Shown: positions 11,691 through 38,879 of the stretch, in pieces
How positions within the stretch are numbered: position 1 is the stretch's first letter
Layout: every line of letters starts with the position of its first letter
Source: Atopsyche davidsoni
Taxonomy: Eukaryota > Arthropoda > Insecta > Trichoptera > Hydrobiosidae
DNA: 64,000 bases
Reading direction: 5' to 3'
Assembly (NCBI GenBank): GCA_022113835.1
Contig: JAILWY010000023.1
Span: 4,216,001-4,280,000, forward strand
The notes under the pieces: model-generated
Seen by the model: the letters and a program-made list of their open reading frames with translations, nothing else
Databases searched by the model: none
Told to the model about the DNA's origin: nothing
Position numbers and translations under genes: made by a program

Positions 11691-12094
11691 AAGATTCTTC
11701 GTGTTATTGCCTTTCAAATGAAACCAGTTTGGGGTACATCGGTTGGATGGTTTCAAAGCCCATGACGGACATAAAAACATTTTTTGTGTTTTATATATAT
11801 ATATATATATATAGATTTAATAGTGCCCGATTCGGTTCTGTGTCGGTGTGTGTGCAGCCGTCTCCCTCGCACCTGATGCGAAAATTCCGAACAAATTCAA
11901 TCAGAGCGCCGCCGTTCTTAGTCCTTTTTTATCCTCGAGTTGAACGCCTTCCGTCTCGTTCCCCCCGACTCCGCTATCTTACATGCGCCCTCAATATTCA
12001 GCTGTCAACTTATTATTTACTCACTCAAAGCACATTTCCACTAAGAATCTCATCATTTAGTTATTTTTTTCATATACCACGAAGATATGTGAAT

Positions 12095-12482
12095 CTACAG
12101 GGTGTCCCGGGACTCGCGCGAGAAGCGATTTAATGGAAAGTAATTGAAGTGTTTCCGTCACACATTTTACACAAAAAAATTAACTATTATTAACTGTTAT
12201 TGCCTGACTAGTCGCATTATCAGAGAAGAATGTTCCGATGGTCCGAAAATCCGCACCAAATAGATACATTTATTTATGAACGATCACTTGTGAATTTTCT
12301 GAACCTTATATGTGTCAATTCTGTCGATTAACCGAGCCACACGATGAAAATGAGCCTCATCACAAAGCCTTGGAGCCTTTGTACGTAACCTCATAAATCA
12401 ATAAAAAATATATAATATTTAATTATAAACCTGTGTTTTCCATCAACATGAATTCTTGCGTGAATTTCGGGACACTCTATAG
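12095..12482 (-). mobile_element. decayed IS630/Tc1-like transposon, internally deleted
   Basis: The ends are imperfect inverted repeats: CTACAGGGTGTCCCGGGACT at 12095 and, reversed, CTATAGAGTGTCCCGAAATT at 12482. On the minus strand near 12362-12337 the sequence encodes CDEAHFH, followed by R..RLIDRI. This resembles the '(S)DEAHFHL.G..NRQN' block around the second catalytic Asp of DDE_3-type transposases that carry CAGGGTGTCCC ends. Stops follow, and only about 390 bp remain. Confidence 0.6.
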
Positions 12483-14251
12483 ATTTTGTATGTTAAGTTT
12501 TTATTATAGAATACTTCCAGGTTGTGTTAAAAAAGCTATTTATTAACAGTTATCAAATCTAACTGTGTTATCTATCCTGTTGACTTTTTTTTTTAACTAT
12601 ATGAGCTACACTAATGCTTTCTGGTCGGGAAAAAACCACAATATCATTAGCAGACTGCTTTTTGCATAACTATTTATTTATGATTCTAGTATAAAGTAAT
12701 AAAAAGCTGTTTTTTTTCTTCGTATATTTTTCATTAATAATAACTATCTAAACAATTAGGAATAGGTAAAGAAATTTATAAAAAATAACATCTTTTTATT
12801 CTGAAACATAAAAATCGCCTAATGATAGTTAAAAAGATTGCTATAATTTAATTTAATATTCTTTTACTGTACATATAACAAAATTAAAAAAAAAAACAAA
12901 ACATAACTTATATTTCATATTACTATAATAAAACACTATTAAAATTTGACATCCTTTCTAGTGTGTGGAAAATAAGATATGGACATATTTTATTTTACAT
13001 CTCAATGGAATATCATTGTTAAAATCATATATATATATAGTTGTAAAATATTTACAGTGGTTTATTATACATTGGATTATAATACTTAATTAGTTGTAAT
13101 TTTAGTAAGGCATTTCTTAATATTATCATAAAAATGGTTAAATACAATATCATATATTTTAGAATTGTTCATTTTTATTTACACTGATTTTAAACCATAC
13201 TATAGATGCTGAGTCAGGTTGGGTTAGAAACACCATTAACATTTAACACCATCTGTGGTACATCTCTGAAACTATACGTAAACACTACGTGGTTTGAAAC
13301 CAGGCTAATCAATTAAATTAGCCTTAATTTTTACTTTTGAATGATTCATGGTTGTAAAAACATCAAAACAAACCGCAATCAAATTAGACATGACCTGAAA
13401 TTTACTCAAAATTGTTGGGAGCCCAAATTTATATGTAATAGCATGCATTTACTAAGACTGGAATAAGTCAACATCAATTGTTGTCCTGTAGTGGCTACGA
13501 CCTTACTCATATTTTTTTCAATTTCAGCATAGGTGCCTCGACGCCAGCACATTTAATAATATATTAAAATAAATAACAAATAATATAAATTTTATAACCA
13601 ATGTTAAATCATTCACATTTCTATTACACATTAACTAATACCATTTAGATCTTTACCATACTTCAATAAATTAAATCTTTTCTCATAATCATTCTCTTGC
13701 ATGTTGTCTTCAACTGAATTCAATAACTCATTGAATTTAAATATTTCATACCTCAGTATAGCGTTATTTAAATCATAAAATGTGTATAAATATTGTGTTA
13801 ATAAAAATAAACCATTTTTACTGATTATGTACAAAAATTGAAACAGCACAATTTGAGTTGAACACTGTGAAACTAGCTTCGTGACACTAATCTCTATGTA
13901 GAACCAGAAGGTGTGCTATTCAATATATTATCATTTCCAGCTAGGAAATTGAAAGTACCGATCAATTTTAACTTTCAACACACATTAAAATTTAAAGTTA
14001 GCGATGCAAAACTTTGCGTGTATTGCAAAAGTAGATGCTTAACTAGTGTCACAAAATTGTCGCTAAACTAGTTTCTTAATACAATTTCGACTTTGCAATA
14101 TATAAAGTAAAAACTTGGCGTATTTATAATATGTTTGACATATAAATCATTCTAACAGATAAATTACACGTATTACCTTAAGTTTCCACTGTTAGGATAA
14201 TATTATTAATATTCTGCATATGCACACTGATCACAGATATTTCTTTTTCTC
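12483..14251. other. 3' flank of the protease gene, no recognised gene
   Basis: Strongly AT-rich. A minus-strand frame at 13849-13631 (72 aa) includes a plausible-looking hydrophilic tail (NDYEKRFNLLKYGKDLN), but its AT-rich composition makes it likely chance. The protease 3' UTR must begin at 14251. I did not find a canonical AATAAA on the minus strand close to the stop codon. Confidence 0.5.
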
Positions 14252-27918
<13,667 letters not shown>

Positions 27919-28659
27919 GATGAGGGAATATATTTTTCTTCAACACTTTTCTGTATTATTTACTATTAAATAATAATAAGAATTGGAAATGACCAATTTT
28001 TCAACCATTTTCACTCTTGAGATCGGTTAACACTGACTGGAAGCACTGCAGTCCATATTTAGGCATTATTGAAAAATCCGAATACATATTAAACTCATAA
28101 TCACATGAGATACCTAATTAAAAGAGACAAATACTTTTTAAAAAAATAATAATTTAAAAAAAAAATATCAGTTTATTTAAAAATATCTTTGTACGTAAAC
28201 TAACGCTTTCCGCATAATCTGTTGCATTTAATGTTAAGATTAAAATCAGATAAAATAAAATTAGAGCTTTTCACATTTTGAAAGTTGAAAAGGTTCAATT
28301 TTTTAATAACGAAAACAACACATTCAACAAAAATTACGTTGTAATAAAAGCATTTATTTATTCTAATGCAATTTTATGTGATCGGTGTTTTTTTCTGATT
28401 TACTTATATAAACTTTATCGTCGGGTATAAACATTATTTGACTATAAAAAATATGCAGCTAAATAAAAATATATATTTACAAATATAAATATCCGGTTTT
28501 GATATTGGTTCTACAATTTCTATGAGATTCACCTAATTTTACACTTTATCAATCATCATCATTTCATATCGAATAATCATTTGATATGATGACGTAACTG
28601 TAAGACGATCAGCTGGGTCTTGGTGAATAATAATTGATACGAAGCAGCAGTTGGGCACC

Positions 28660-28815
28660 CTTGCCGATCAGCTGTTGGCAACTTTCGTTTTCGTTGCGGC
28701 GCCGGCCGGTAATGAACTTGCGAGAAAGTAACGGTGGTGCGCGCGCGCCGTTGCAACGGCCCGCCGGCTGAATTTACGACGAAGATTTCACCGCGGACCG
28801 TCAATGCCTTTTCAC
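28660..28815 (-). promoter_or_regulatory. GC-rich islet, candidate promoter of protease isoform A
   Basis: A CpG-rich block (GCGGCGCCGGCCGG and GCGCGCGCGCCG) lies about 0.75-0.9 kb upstream of ATG 27918 on the coding strand. It is the nearest GC-rich DNA to that start, with only AT-rich sequence in between. TATA-less CpG-rich promoters are plausible here, but the transcription start cannot be fixed by eye. Confidence 0.35.
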
Positions 28816-31800
28816 TGCAAAATTGAAATGTGGAAAATTCAACTTTATGCTTCACAGCCACGGCCCACTAATTATAATTGCAGTTTAAATTGATATTAGT
28901 AACGCGTTAATTCAGTTTTTTATTTGTGTCACGACCGGTGAATCTCAATCTTTCAGGACTTAGAGATGTGTTAATGGAGTGAATTTTGAACATCATCAGT
29001 AAAATCGCCATTATCACCAACGAGTTTATATTATAAAATATTATTGGCGTTTGTTTATTGTATGTCTGTATTAATGCATATTTTAAGACAAGAACTATTC
29101 AGTTTAATTATACACATTTTTACTGCGTATTCTTTAAATGTTACCGTAGAAAGTAGAATTTGATTAAAGATTAAGTATCGTATAAAGATCTGTTATAAAT
29201 ATATGAATATGTATTTATTATAATGATTTGAATAATCTATTGATTTATTAGTGATACAAAGATACTCCCTGAAATATAAGTTTTAGTAATTTTAAGATTT
29301 TTTAATCGAAAACCTATGACTATACCTTTAAAGTATAACTATAAACATAAAACCATAAATTTTCCTTCCTTAAAACATTTTTTTTTAATCGGTACATTTC
29401 ATCAGTGTCTCAATTGTATCACCAAAACAAAGTAATCAGTTATCAATGAATATTAATATTTTTTTGTTTGTAATTTAAAATACTCAATAAACGTACTGCA
29501 ATTTAAATGAGCTATTTTATAAGAGTGCAAAGATTAGTTTTTTTTCTCAATTCTGCAGTAAACACTTAACCCAGTTGTGCTACGAAAAGTAAGTAAGCAC
29601 ATCAAATTAAAAACTCAGTTTCTGATAAACCAATGATTATCTGCAGAGATAGCTTCGGAACAATTATAAACCGCTTGTTCAGAATCTAAATGAAATATTT
29701 TTGAAAACACTCGTAATAGAAAAGATTATCCGACGGGCTCGGATTAATTGGGAGGAAATCCGCAAATGTGCCAATGCAGAAGCACAGGTCTTGGATTGGT
29801 CAATTTGGGAACCAGGTCGCAGATAATGCACCGTTAAAGCCTTATCTAGATGCTAAGCCAACTACAGTGATTCTAATTATGACACCAAATTTAACATGGT
29901 CGTAAAATAATTCAATCTTTTTTACACTAAATTTATTGGTCGCATTGAACTTGTAGACATTGAATACAAGTATATTAAATATTTTTATATTTTCTGACTT
30001 TGAATACATGTAAATAAAAATGAATCATTTTTTTAGTATTGCCGCTAGACATCATCAGCAAAGAACAAGTTATGGGGAAAATATAAAAATTGGTTATCCT
30101 ATAATTTTAAAATTAATTAGAAATAGTATAAATTTAATTAAATACCAACCACATATGAAAATGAAAAAATTTGAAACAAACTATTAAAATAGCATTTATT
30201 TTCTTTTCAGCTGGTTAAATAAAGAAAAGAAAGAGATCGCTATTCGAGACACCATAAAAATGTCATTAAGATATCGCCATTTCAAGAAAATATACTAGGT
30301 TGAATGTTATTTTTTATGATGCACGTTTAGTAAAGAAAAGCTAATTATTTTTATTACTTGCCATTTCCATCAAAATTAAAATTACTAGTAAAGTTGATAC
30401 TAGTGAAGTTGAAAATGCCAATTATGCAAAAAATCTATGTATGAAATGCGACTTTATAAGAGAATCCTTAAAATACTATGTTTTGACTATGTCACAAATG
30501 AAAAAGTCTCGCACAGAATATGAAAAGAACGATAATTCTGACGATTGTAAAAAAAATCTAAAGTCTCCTATTTAGGTCATATTTTTTAAACAATAAATAT
30601 ATCATCTTACAGCTAGTTTTCCAGGGAATAATCGAATAAAAAAGAGGCATTGAAAGAAGAAAACTAACGTGGATGCGGAATTTACGCCAGTGGCTGAAAA
30701 TCGGACTGGCATAAGATAAACATATGTTCAGGGAGATGGTCACAAATCTCATTAGAAGGCATTTGGAAAAGAAAGAATATATATATTGCATTAGCAACAT
30801 GAGAGTTTATATATTAGATTTGATTCAATTTAAATTGATTGCTGTTTAAGATGAGAGATAAACAACGGGAAAACCGTTAGATAGTTTGGGGATTAGTCTA
30901 ATTTTTAAAGACGGCATGTTTCTTGTCACAGAAATGACAGTGAAAATTGACTGAATCAGATTTCGGTCCGGAGAGTGATCTCGTGCAGATCTCGTTGCAG
31001 ATTCGAAGAAATTCATTCTTTCCAGCTGAAACAAGAGCGCGAATCGAGCCATTTTCATATGAAATCGTGACATCTTACTTAACCTGGATTTGAGTAGGAT
31101 TTAGAAATATTGTGCATCATCGCAAACACGTCAGCGGAAAGAGATTAGGTCGAGTTTCGTAGAAAAAAATGCTAAGCACAAAACGTATTTGCATAAGAGC
31201 TCTGAAACATAAATTCTGTTCTTAAATTGGTAAAACTTGCTTGAATGTAGCCACTTTTTTATAATTAATTTTAAAGATTTGAATTTAAAAAAAAACACAA
31301 CTTGTCTGTTAAATAGTACTCAAATTTCATGTTGGCACACAGCACTTTAAAAGTATTTCAAATCAAAAGGATATTTTTATGCTACACGACACTTATAATT
31401 TATCCGCCATATTGACTGTTAAATAGTAAGGTGAACATCGTAACACGAAGACTTGCGTAAATTGCTTTACAAGTAGACTTAACTTTTACAAAACTACATT
31501 TTACGTATCATAGTGCTACACTAAACATTAAGCGGTCATATCGTTGATTTAACAATCAATTTTCTTTTAAGTAGAAGAATTCCATTAAAAAACATTTTTG
31601 TTCATATCTCTTAATTTATTTATAATTAATTTTTTTTTATTTAAAACTAAAAATGAGAAAATTGCATATTACTGTATTGTATTCTTTTTTGTGAAGAAAC
31701 ATCCTTTGTAATGAAATGTGATTTTTTTTTGTTACCAAGATGATAGCTTGTCTAGAGTTCTAAACCAGAATAATACCGAAATATAAAAATCACTAATTTC

Positions 31801-33429
31801 TCTAATAAATTGTCGATTATCGTGAAAATGAAACTTCACTACAACCATTAAAGGTATTTAACGAAGACAACAAAAAAAATTTGTATCATAGTTGTATGAA
31901 ACTTTGTAATAAATCTTGCATTATCGACCAATGAGAAACCAAAGAGTTGTTTTTTTTTTTAAAGAAAGTACCTATTATAAGTTTTCATAAATAATAACAG
32001 AAAAATAAATGGATTCGTTTATAATTTGCTTTAACTAATAATCGATTCTTAGGAAAGTAGAAAACGTTGGCAATTCTAATGTCGGAGGTGAGCAGCGAGG
32101 GTTTTCACAAACAAGAACGAACCGTTTAGCAGAGAATGCAAGGGAATGGCTAAAGGAAAGTTGCACATTTTCTCCTGGCCGGCCATTTCCGTGACAATCA
32201 AGATACAAGTTCTTTATTCGAATGCTAATCGCCCATTGGTCAAGGGCCCGACGTGACAGATGAAACCGGCCCGAGATGTGAATAGCGATGGCTCATTGGG
32301 CAGGCTCCATTGTGTGCAACGGGCCGCAAAACGTGGACACGTCCAAATAATACGACACTTTTACAAATTTGAATGTGAATATTTATAAAGAAGCATTAAA
32401 GTTTATTGTTGGTTAAATATTTGTGCTGTTTTTATTTTAAAATGTAAATTTTAAGCATGACCAAAGCCATACCGTGCAAAATTGAAATTTTAAGGTAATA
32501 ATAATATGTCAAACCACACGATTAACCAATTTATTTAATCGATTTTAATAATTTTATACAACAACGCTAAAATGCGTAACTGTAATGAATATTAAATAAT
32601 TATCTACATGCGTATCCAATTTTAAAAATATATTTGACGTCTTAAAAAAGTTCAAACGGAAATTTATTGTATGATTTATTTCCTACATTTCTGCGTAATT
32701 ACTTTTGACATTATAACAAAAGAAATATGAACAAATTCCCATATCACTTAGAAGGTTAAACGTCAGGTAATGCATATTATAACAATGTTTTTTTATTATA
32801 AATATGTAAGAAAAATACCTATAAATAAAAAAAATTAAGTAGTGAAAATAAAATTAAAATATAAAAAAAGGCTTTCAAATAGTTTTAAAAATATCGATGC
32901 TTTAAACTGTACTCACAAATTAATTTTAATTGATACACGAGTACTTAATGATAACTACGCTATTTGTGTGTGTGTGCAATTAGTATAATTCTTATTGGGT
33001 TATGTTTATATTTATTTAATTATAATGTTCTTGTCTATATATACTTCAAAGTTAAGAATTTACTATGAGTAAATGTTAATCAATGACATATTTGAGTCTC
33101 GGGAGTGGAGCTTGATCCCATAACTTTCGGACGTTCTGTTTAATGCTTTTGTTAGGTTTGTTGTAATGGAGGTGTGCAATAATTTTATAAGAAATTAATT
33201 ATTTCATAAGCAGCACCGTCATCGCTCACATGTGTGAATTTCTTTACATAATGCATTAAAGTCCATTCTATTATTCAAAGCACGATACAACAAAAAAAAC
33301 ACGAAGCGATATAGTTTGCAAAATCGCGATAATAAAACAATGCATTGTAGATTTTACACAACAGAGAAAATACAATCGTATACTAATAAATTTTACTATA
33401 TATAACTGTCTATTCAGAGATAATTTTAG

Positions 33430-33500
33430 CACGGTAGGGTCAGTTACTAAAACCGTTGATACTTGATCCAAAGTTCACCGGTTCGATTCCCACATTCTAG
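33430..33500 (+). repeat. tRNA-like B-box fragment (possible SINE head)
   Basis: CCGGTTCGATTCCCA contains a canonical B box (GGTTCGATTCC). About 45 bp upstream, GGTAGGGTCAGTTACT could be a weak A box. The acceptor stem cannot be closed, so it is not a tRNA gene. Confidence 0.3.
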
Positions 33501-34735
33501 TAAGTAAACCACCCCCTATTTTTAATTTGTCTTTTGATTTTGTCACAGGTTATATATATATACTTATATTGCGCAAGCCTTCTTAATTAGGTTATTATTT
33601 CTATAAAAAGTCAATACACCCGACGACACGTATCAGATAACTACACAGCATATCTTACGTTTGATTTCAAGTAATTTTTATTACACTTAGATATTGTCAA
33701 ATAGTATGATATTAGTTTCTATGCTGAAAAAATAATAATTAAGAAACAATGTATTATGATATAATATTAAAAAAAATATTACGATTTTTGTTATAAGACA
33801 GTTTAGACCTTCATCTGAGTTTCCACATCCCATTGCTAGAAATGAAGAAACAGCAAAATAATTAAACGATACGATATATTAAATGATTTTCGATTTCTCG
33901 GTAATGCTCAGATTGCCTAGAAGGTCGTCATATCGCAGAATCGGAGTTCCGTCCAAGGAGATGCTCAAATTTTCTCCAGCCGTTCAATTTACTATTGTGC
34001 AATTGCAGAAACCGCTTACGCCGTGTGGCAACACTGGCACATCATCCTTGAATACTCGATAATGATAATAACCGTACATTTACCTGTTTCATTTCAACTT
34101 ACGAAAATGTGATAATAGATATGTTGACACTATTGCAAATGCACATTTGTTTTCGATACCTGAAACGTCAGTCGTTCAATTGTCCAAAGAACCTATTCGT
34201 TTAAACGTGCAAACAATTTTCAAGTGAAATCCTATTTCTGAAATATATATATTTACTAATTTAAGATGAGGAGCTATTTATAGAAGTAAATGATTTTCGC
34301 ATGGGAAAGTAGAAGTTCTAGTTTTTCATGTTTTCACGTTTTTATAAATATTTTTAAAATTAAAAAGTATAAAGATTAAAAAAAATATGCGGTTAAATAA
34401 TAATAATATCATTCACTCTATACTGAATTGTATACTGTACAGTGCATTCATTTTAGAAAGTTCTTTTCAAACCCTTTTATAAACACAAATGCATTAAATC
34501 GACCTATTCAAAATTTAATGCTAAATAGCTTTTATGCTCTGAATTTTCCAAAAAAAAAATTATGTTGAATATAAAGATATATGATTTCAATAATTAAAAA
34601 AGTGAAACCATTTATTAGCTTTTAAATTGTTAAAATATATTACTATACAAAATTGAAATTTGAACATGACACACGTCTGAAATCAAATGCAATTCAGTCT
34701 ATGTATAAAAATCTTGCAATAAATTTAATTATTTT

Positions 34736-35599
34736 CAGCGTAGAAATTTAAATATTTTTAAGTTTGTTGTATAAATGACAATAAAATAAATTTTCATCAA
34801 AACTATCTAGTTTAAGGTTCTCAGGTTATAAACAGATATTTGTATTGGACCCACGTCAAGCCGTAAATTAAGAAGAGATTTCCAGCTCTGTACTATTTTA
34901 ATATATAGAAATAATTTATATCGTATGCTGTCAATCAAAATTACGCTTAGATTCAAGTCACTTTGAAGTGGTCAATAATTTATATCGCATGCCGTCAGTC
35001 AAAATTACGCATAGATTCAAGTTACTTTGTATAGTTTTCAAAAGGTGATTTTGGTGTAGATTTCAACAGCCCTTGAATAATACAAAAAAAGGTGTTAAAA
35101 ATCACAAAATATTAAAATGGAATTCCACCAAGTACTCTCTGTCAAAAATATTGAATTTCTTCACAAACACCCTTCACTTTCAGCGTAGAAATTAAAATAT
35201 TTTTAAGTTTGTTGTATAAATGACAATAAAATAAATTTTCATCAAAACTATCTAGTTTAATGTCCTTAGGTTATAAACAGATATTTGTATTGGACCCACG
35301 TCAAGCCGTAAATTAAGAAGAGATTTCCAGCTCTGTACTATTTTAATATATAGAAATAATTTATATCGTATGCTGTCAATCAAAATTACGTATAGATTCA
35401 AGTTTTCAAAAGGTGATTTCGCCGTAAATTTCAACAGCCCTTGAATAATACAAAAAAGGGTGTTAAAAATCACAAAATAATTTAAACATTTTTGAGTAAA
35501 ATTCTTGAGCGATTAGTGCAGTACTTTATTCAAAAACATTAAAATGGAATTCCACCAAGTACTCTCTGTCAAAAATATTGAATTTCTTCACAAAATAAT
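34736..35599. repeat. two tandem copies of a ~430-bp unit ending in foldback-element sequence
   Basis: Copy 1 (34736-35168) and copy 2 (35181-35599) share long identical blocks such as TTGGACCCACGTCAAGCCG and GAGATTTCCAGCTCTGTAC. Copy 1 has an extra internal ~64-bp duplication, and copy 2 has an extra ~70-bp piece near its end. Both finish with ATTCCACCAAGTACTCTCTG, which is the outer end (reversed) of the hammerhead-bearing foldbacks at 39.4, 45.5 and 59.3 kb. The unit may therefore be a longer member of that element family. Confidence 0.8.
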
Positions 35600-35639
35600 T
35601 TGTTTCAACTGTGAACTTGTTGTGAGCACACACATGTCA

Positions 35640-35845
35640 CTACGGCACCGTCACTCGGGGGGGGCGTGCGCGGGTCTGTTGGCGCGAGGACTTGGCGCGA
35701 GGAGCTCGGACCCTCGCTGCTGAAGAGCTGCCGGGGAACTGCAGAGCCGCCGGGAGCTGCAGGGCTGCGCGGACGAGCCTCGGCGGCCGCAGTGGAGGCG
35801 CCGGCTGGCGGGGGCCGGACTGGACCCCACAGTCGCCCACGTCAT
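35640..35845. other. very GC-rich islet
   Basis: About 200 bp of CpG-rich DNA with abrupt borders, starting at a G8 run. Frames on both strands are low-complexity. A hAT MITE begins about 20 bp beyond it. It is a candidate CpG island without an attached gene. Confidence 0.35.
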
Positions 35846-35862
35846 TTTTATACACAATCTGC

Positions 35863-36070
35863 GGTACTCGTTTTTTATCCGACCACCAAAAAACTTGTAC
35901 CTAACCTTTTTTGTTTAAACCTAACCTAACCCAACGAATCGAGCGGTCATGGAAATCTGCAATGAACGAAATAAACGCCACAACGGGACTCATCGTCATA
36001 TGATAGATTCTTATCTGTGCGAGTACATATACATTAAAAAAAATTGGTGGTCGGATAAAAAACAAGTACC
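35863..36070. mobile_element. hAT-type MITE, 208 bp, perfect 8-bp target duplication
   Basis: Both ends carry a ~25-bp inverted repeat, GGTACTCGTTTTTTATCC and onward at the left, and GGTACTTGTTTTTTATCC on the reverse strand at the right, with one difference. CAATCTGC occurs immediately outside both ends (35855-35862 and 36071-36078), a perfect 8-bp target duplication typical of hAT insertions. The interior is noncoding and includes AACCTAACCTAACCC. Confidence 0.88.
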
Positions 36071-36286
36071 CAATCTGCATTTTCCCAAAAAATGAAATTC
36101 ACTTTACGCGACCCCGTTATGCGCGGTTTCACTATAATAGGCATGACGAAAGATTTTCAAATCCTCTTCCATAATGGGGGTACACGTTTACTATTTACGA
36201 AAAAAACTTTATTTCGGTAAAAAACTAGAGTTTAACGATGTTTAAAGCCATTTTTATAATATTTTTTCAAAAGTGCGCGAAAACTC

Positions 36287-36450
36287 TGACGTCACGCCTC
36301 CTATTAACTATCATTGTCAACTGGCGTGCCATTGTGTTTGCATTGAAGACCATAGACCAATTTGAATACCATAGAGTTGTTTACAGGGGTATGACGTCAT
36401 GCGCTGTGATTGGTGTTTCAGTCAAAATGGCCGATTGCAGTATTTTAACC
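36287..36450. promoter_or_regulatory. promoter-like cluster: two CRE palindromes, inverted CCAAT box
   Basis: TGACGTCA occurs at 36287-36294 and 36392-36399, followed by GATTGG (an inverted CCAAT box) and AAAATGGCCG (YY1-like). The short frames across it are not protein-like. No gene is attached, so the regulatory reading is inference from motif density alone. Confidence 0.28.
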
Positions 36451-38879
36451 TTTTAATTTGTTGAAAATCTTATTAATCTTAGATTTTTAAATAAAACTAA
36501 ATCAGTTTTTTAAATCCTTTTAATATGTATTTTCCCTTAAAATAATTATTTCTTTGATTCTTTGATACTGTCGTCACGCCTATTGAAGATGTTGAACAAT
36601 TGGATAAAATGACGACTTTTCAACAACAAATATGTAATTTTTTTTAACCAATCTTATAACATAGTTTATATCTAATCTTTTCATTCAAGTTAAAAAAATA
36701 ACACATAAATGCTGAAGGTTCTATCGGGAAAACACATATTTATCATAATTCAAGTAAATTTATAAGAAACAAAAAAAAATCATCTGTAGAAGAAAGAATG
36801 TACTAACTTTTGAAATTTTAATATTTTTAATTGGTGTAGTGGATTTTCGCAAAATATTTTCTAAAAATATCATAGAACTCAAATATGGACCCACAACCTT
36901 AAATAAAAATATTTAAGCAATCATAGGAATTTTCAAAAGATGTAGTAACTATGATACTAACGTAAAAAAATTATAAATTACGCACATTATTTTGACACAA
37001 ATAAGTTATTTTCAAATACTTAACATGTCATCAGCATATTTTAAGGCCCTAATTACAAATAGGCATATTTCTGTGAAGTTTGATTTCGATTCTAAAATCG
37101 ATTGTAACTGATATGATGCGTTTTTTTAGTATCAACATTTGGAGTAATGCTTTATCACGGAAGGTAGAGTTATTTTAATTTAAAAAAATATCCGGACGAG
37201 AATCCGGCCCTGGTCGGAAAAGAGATTACGGTAAGGCACCGCGGTGAACAATAGACATTGGAAAACTCGATTGTCTTCGGCCAAGTCCGGGATGCTTCGG
37301 AAATTAGTTTTATCCATTTCATTACAAAAAGTGTTGCTATCTGCTCCATCTGAAATTGACAAATAAAATGACCTTTTCATGCTAGCAACTCTATTTGCAT
37401 TCAAAAAGAAACTTACTTCCACCGTGGCACCAAAAACCACTGTCAGTCGTGTTAAAAACATTTTTTACCTTTAAACTTTATTTAAAAGGTAAAGGTAAGT
37501 CAATGTATCATTATGTGTAATGTTTTTAGTCGCGTAGGTGTGTTATTACTGTTATTTAAATTTGACAATGAATATAACGTTATTTTTCAGCGTACGCAAT
37601 AATTATTTTAGAATTGCTAAGAAATTATTGATAATTGCCCCTGAAAATATAGTATAGTTCCGTAAATTATAGTTTACGCGTAGCCTTCTTTTGGTCTGAT
37701 GAAAAACGGTAAAGTTAGCCTGATTCTGAAGACCTTATAATAAAATTAAAATATTGCTGAATTTAGTCCAGCAATAATTATAATATTAATTTACTATTTT
37801 AAACAAAGTGTCTATAAACATAGTAACAAGCTAAAAAAAGCTATGAAAAACCCAGGAGTTTGTTTTACTCTTGTTATCTTTACGTTGTATTTATTTTTTT
37901 AAATTATATTTGAAACTGTTGATGCAATCGGTTGAAATTAATAAAACGTTGAGAAACAAAGTTTAATATTTAACGTACACAAATATTAATTTTAGATTAG
38001 AGTAGTCTTTGTAATGATAATACTCTCCGTTATAACCATGATTTTAGATTATATGATAGGCAGTAGGAATTTTATGTGATGCCATATATTTTTATAGCAG
38101 AAAAAAAGGCGTCTTGCAAAAATAATTCAAATAAAAGCCTACGAGAGAATTATGTGCATTAGAAGAGAAGTATAAAAGACAAAAATAAATAACTAAGTAA
38201 ATTTTATTTTCTTTCTACCAATGAATAAATATTAGCAAGAGATAGAACCCAGGCAGAAAGAATTTCCCAGTCTAAGGTATTTATTTCCATAGCACTCGCC
38301 AAGATATGATTGCCAACATCCGGTAACAAATAAACCATGCACTAAGAATGATAAAATATTTTAAAGTTTACACGATGTTTCATAACTCATGGTTTATTCT
38401 GAAAAGTCCGTTAGAATAATATAGATCTTGGATGCCGACTAAAAGTTTCATTTGAGTCAAAACGTGGGAATCAATAGTTCAGAAATAATGCGGTATAAAT
38501 CAGTAGAACTATTTTTAACCAAATAATTTAATGGTGTGATTTTTAAAAATACGAATATTTGTTTTTAATAAATATCCAAATGTATGTTTTTTTTTAGTTT
38601 TTAATAAATAAATGAGGTAAGTAAAAATAACAATTAATCATGTTTATAAAAATGTATGTTTGTGTGCAGTGACATTTTTTTTAGTAAAATTCGTATTTTT
38701 TGAAATTGAAATTATTGTGGTCTAAATTAATAAATTTCCACCACGAAACAAATTTGCACTCGAAACAACGTTAAAAACATGAATGTTAACTCAAACACCC
38801 TGTGCGTCACTTTTTTCAATTAAAATAATTTTCAAGAAAGCACGCGCACATATCAATTTAGCAAGCTTGCAATTGATTG

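Larger units (their letters stand above)
10927..11815 (-). mobile_element. non-autonomous Helitron (889 bp)
   Basis: Read on the minus strand, the element begins TCTATATATA after an A and ends CTAG before a T, as Helitrons do when inserted between A and T. Just before the CTAG end lies the hairpin ACCC-GCC-GGGT, followed by ATCCG. The middle encodes a truncated N-terminal piece of a Rep/helicase-type protein, and the 5' leader is tandemly duplicated around an (AT)n run. No Rep or helicase domain remains, so it cannot move itself. Confidence 0.7.

Noticed and set aside
13631..13849. 72-aa minus-strand frame just downstream of the protease
   Set aside because: The C-terminal part looks plausible, but the DNA is strongly AT-rich and I see no splice site, promoter or recognisable family. 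It is kept only as a note in the flank entry.
35910..35935. Telomere-like repeat (AACCTAACCTAACCC)
   Set aside because: Only two to three units, not the exact TTAGG repeat of insects, and it lies inside a hAT MITE.
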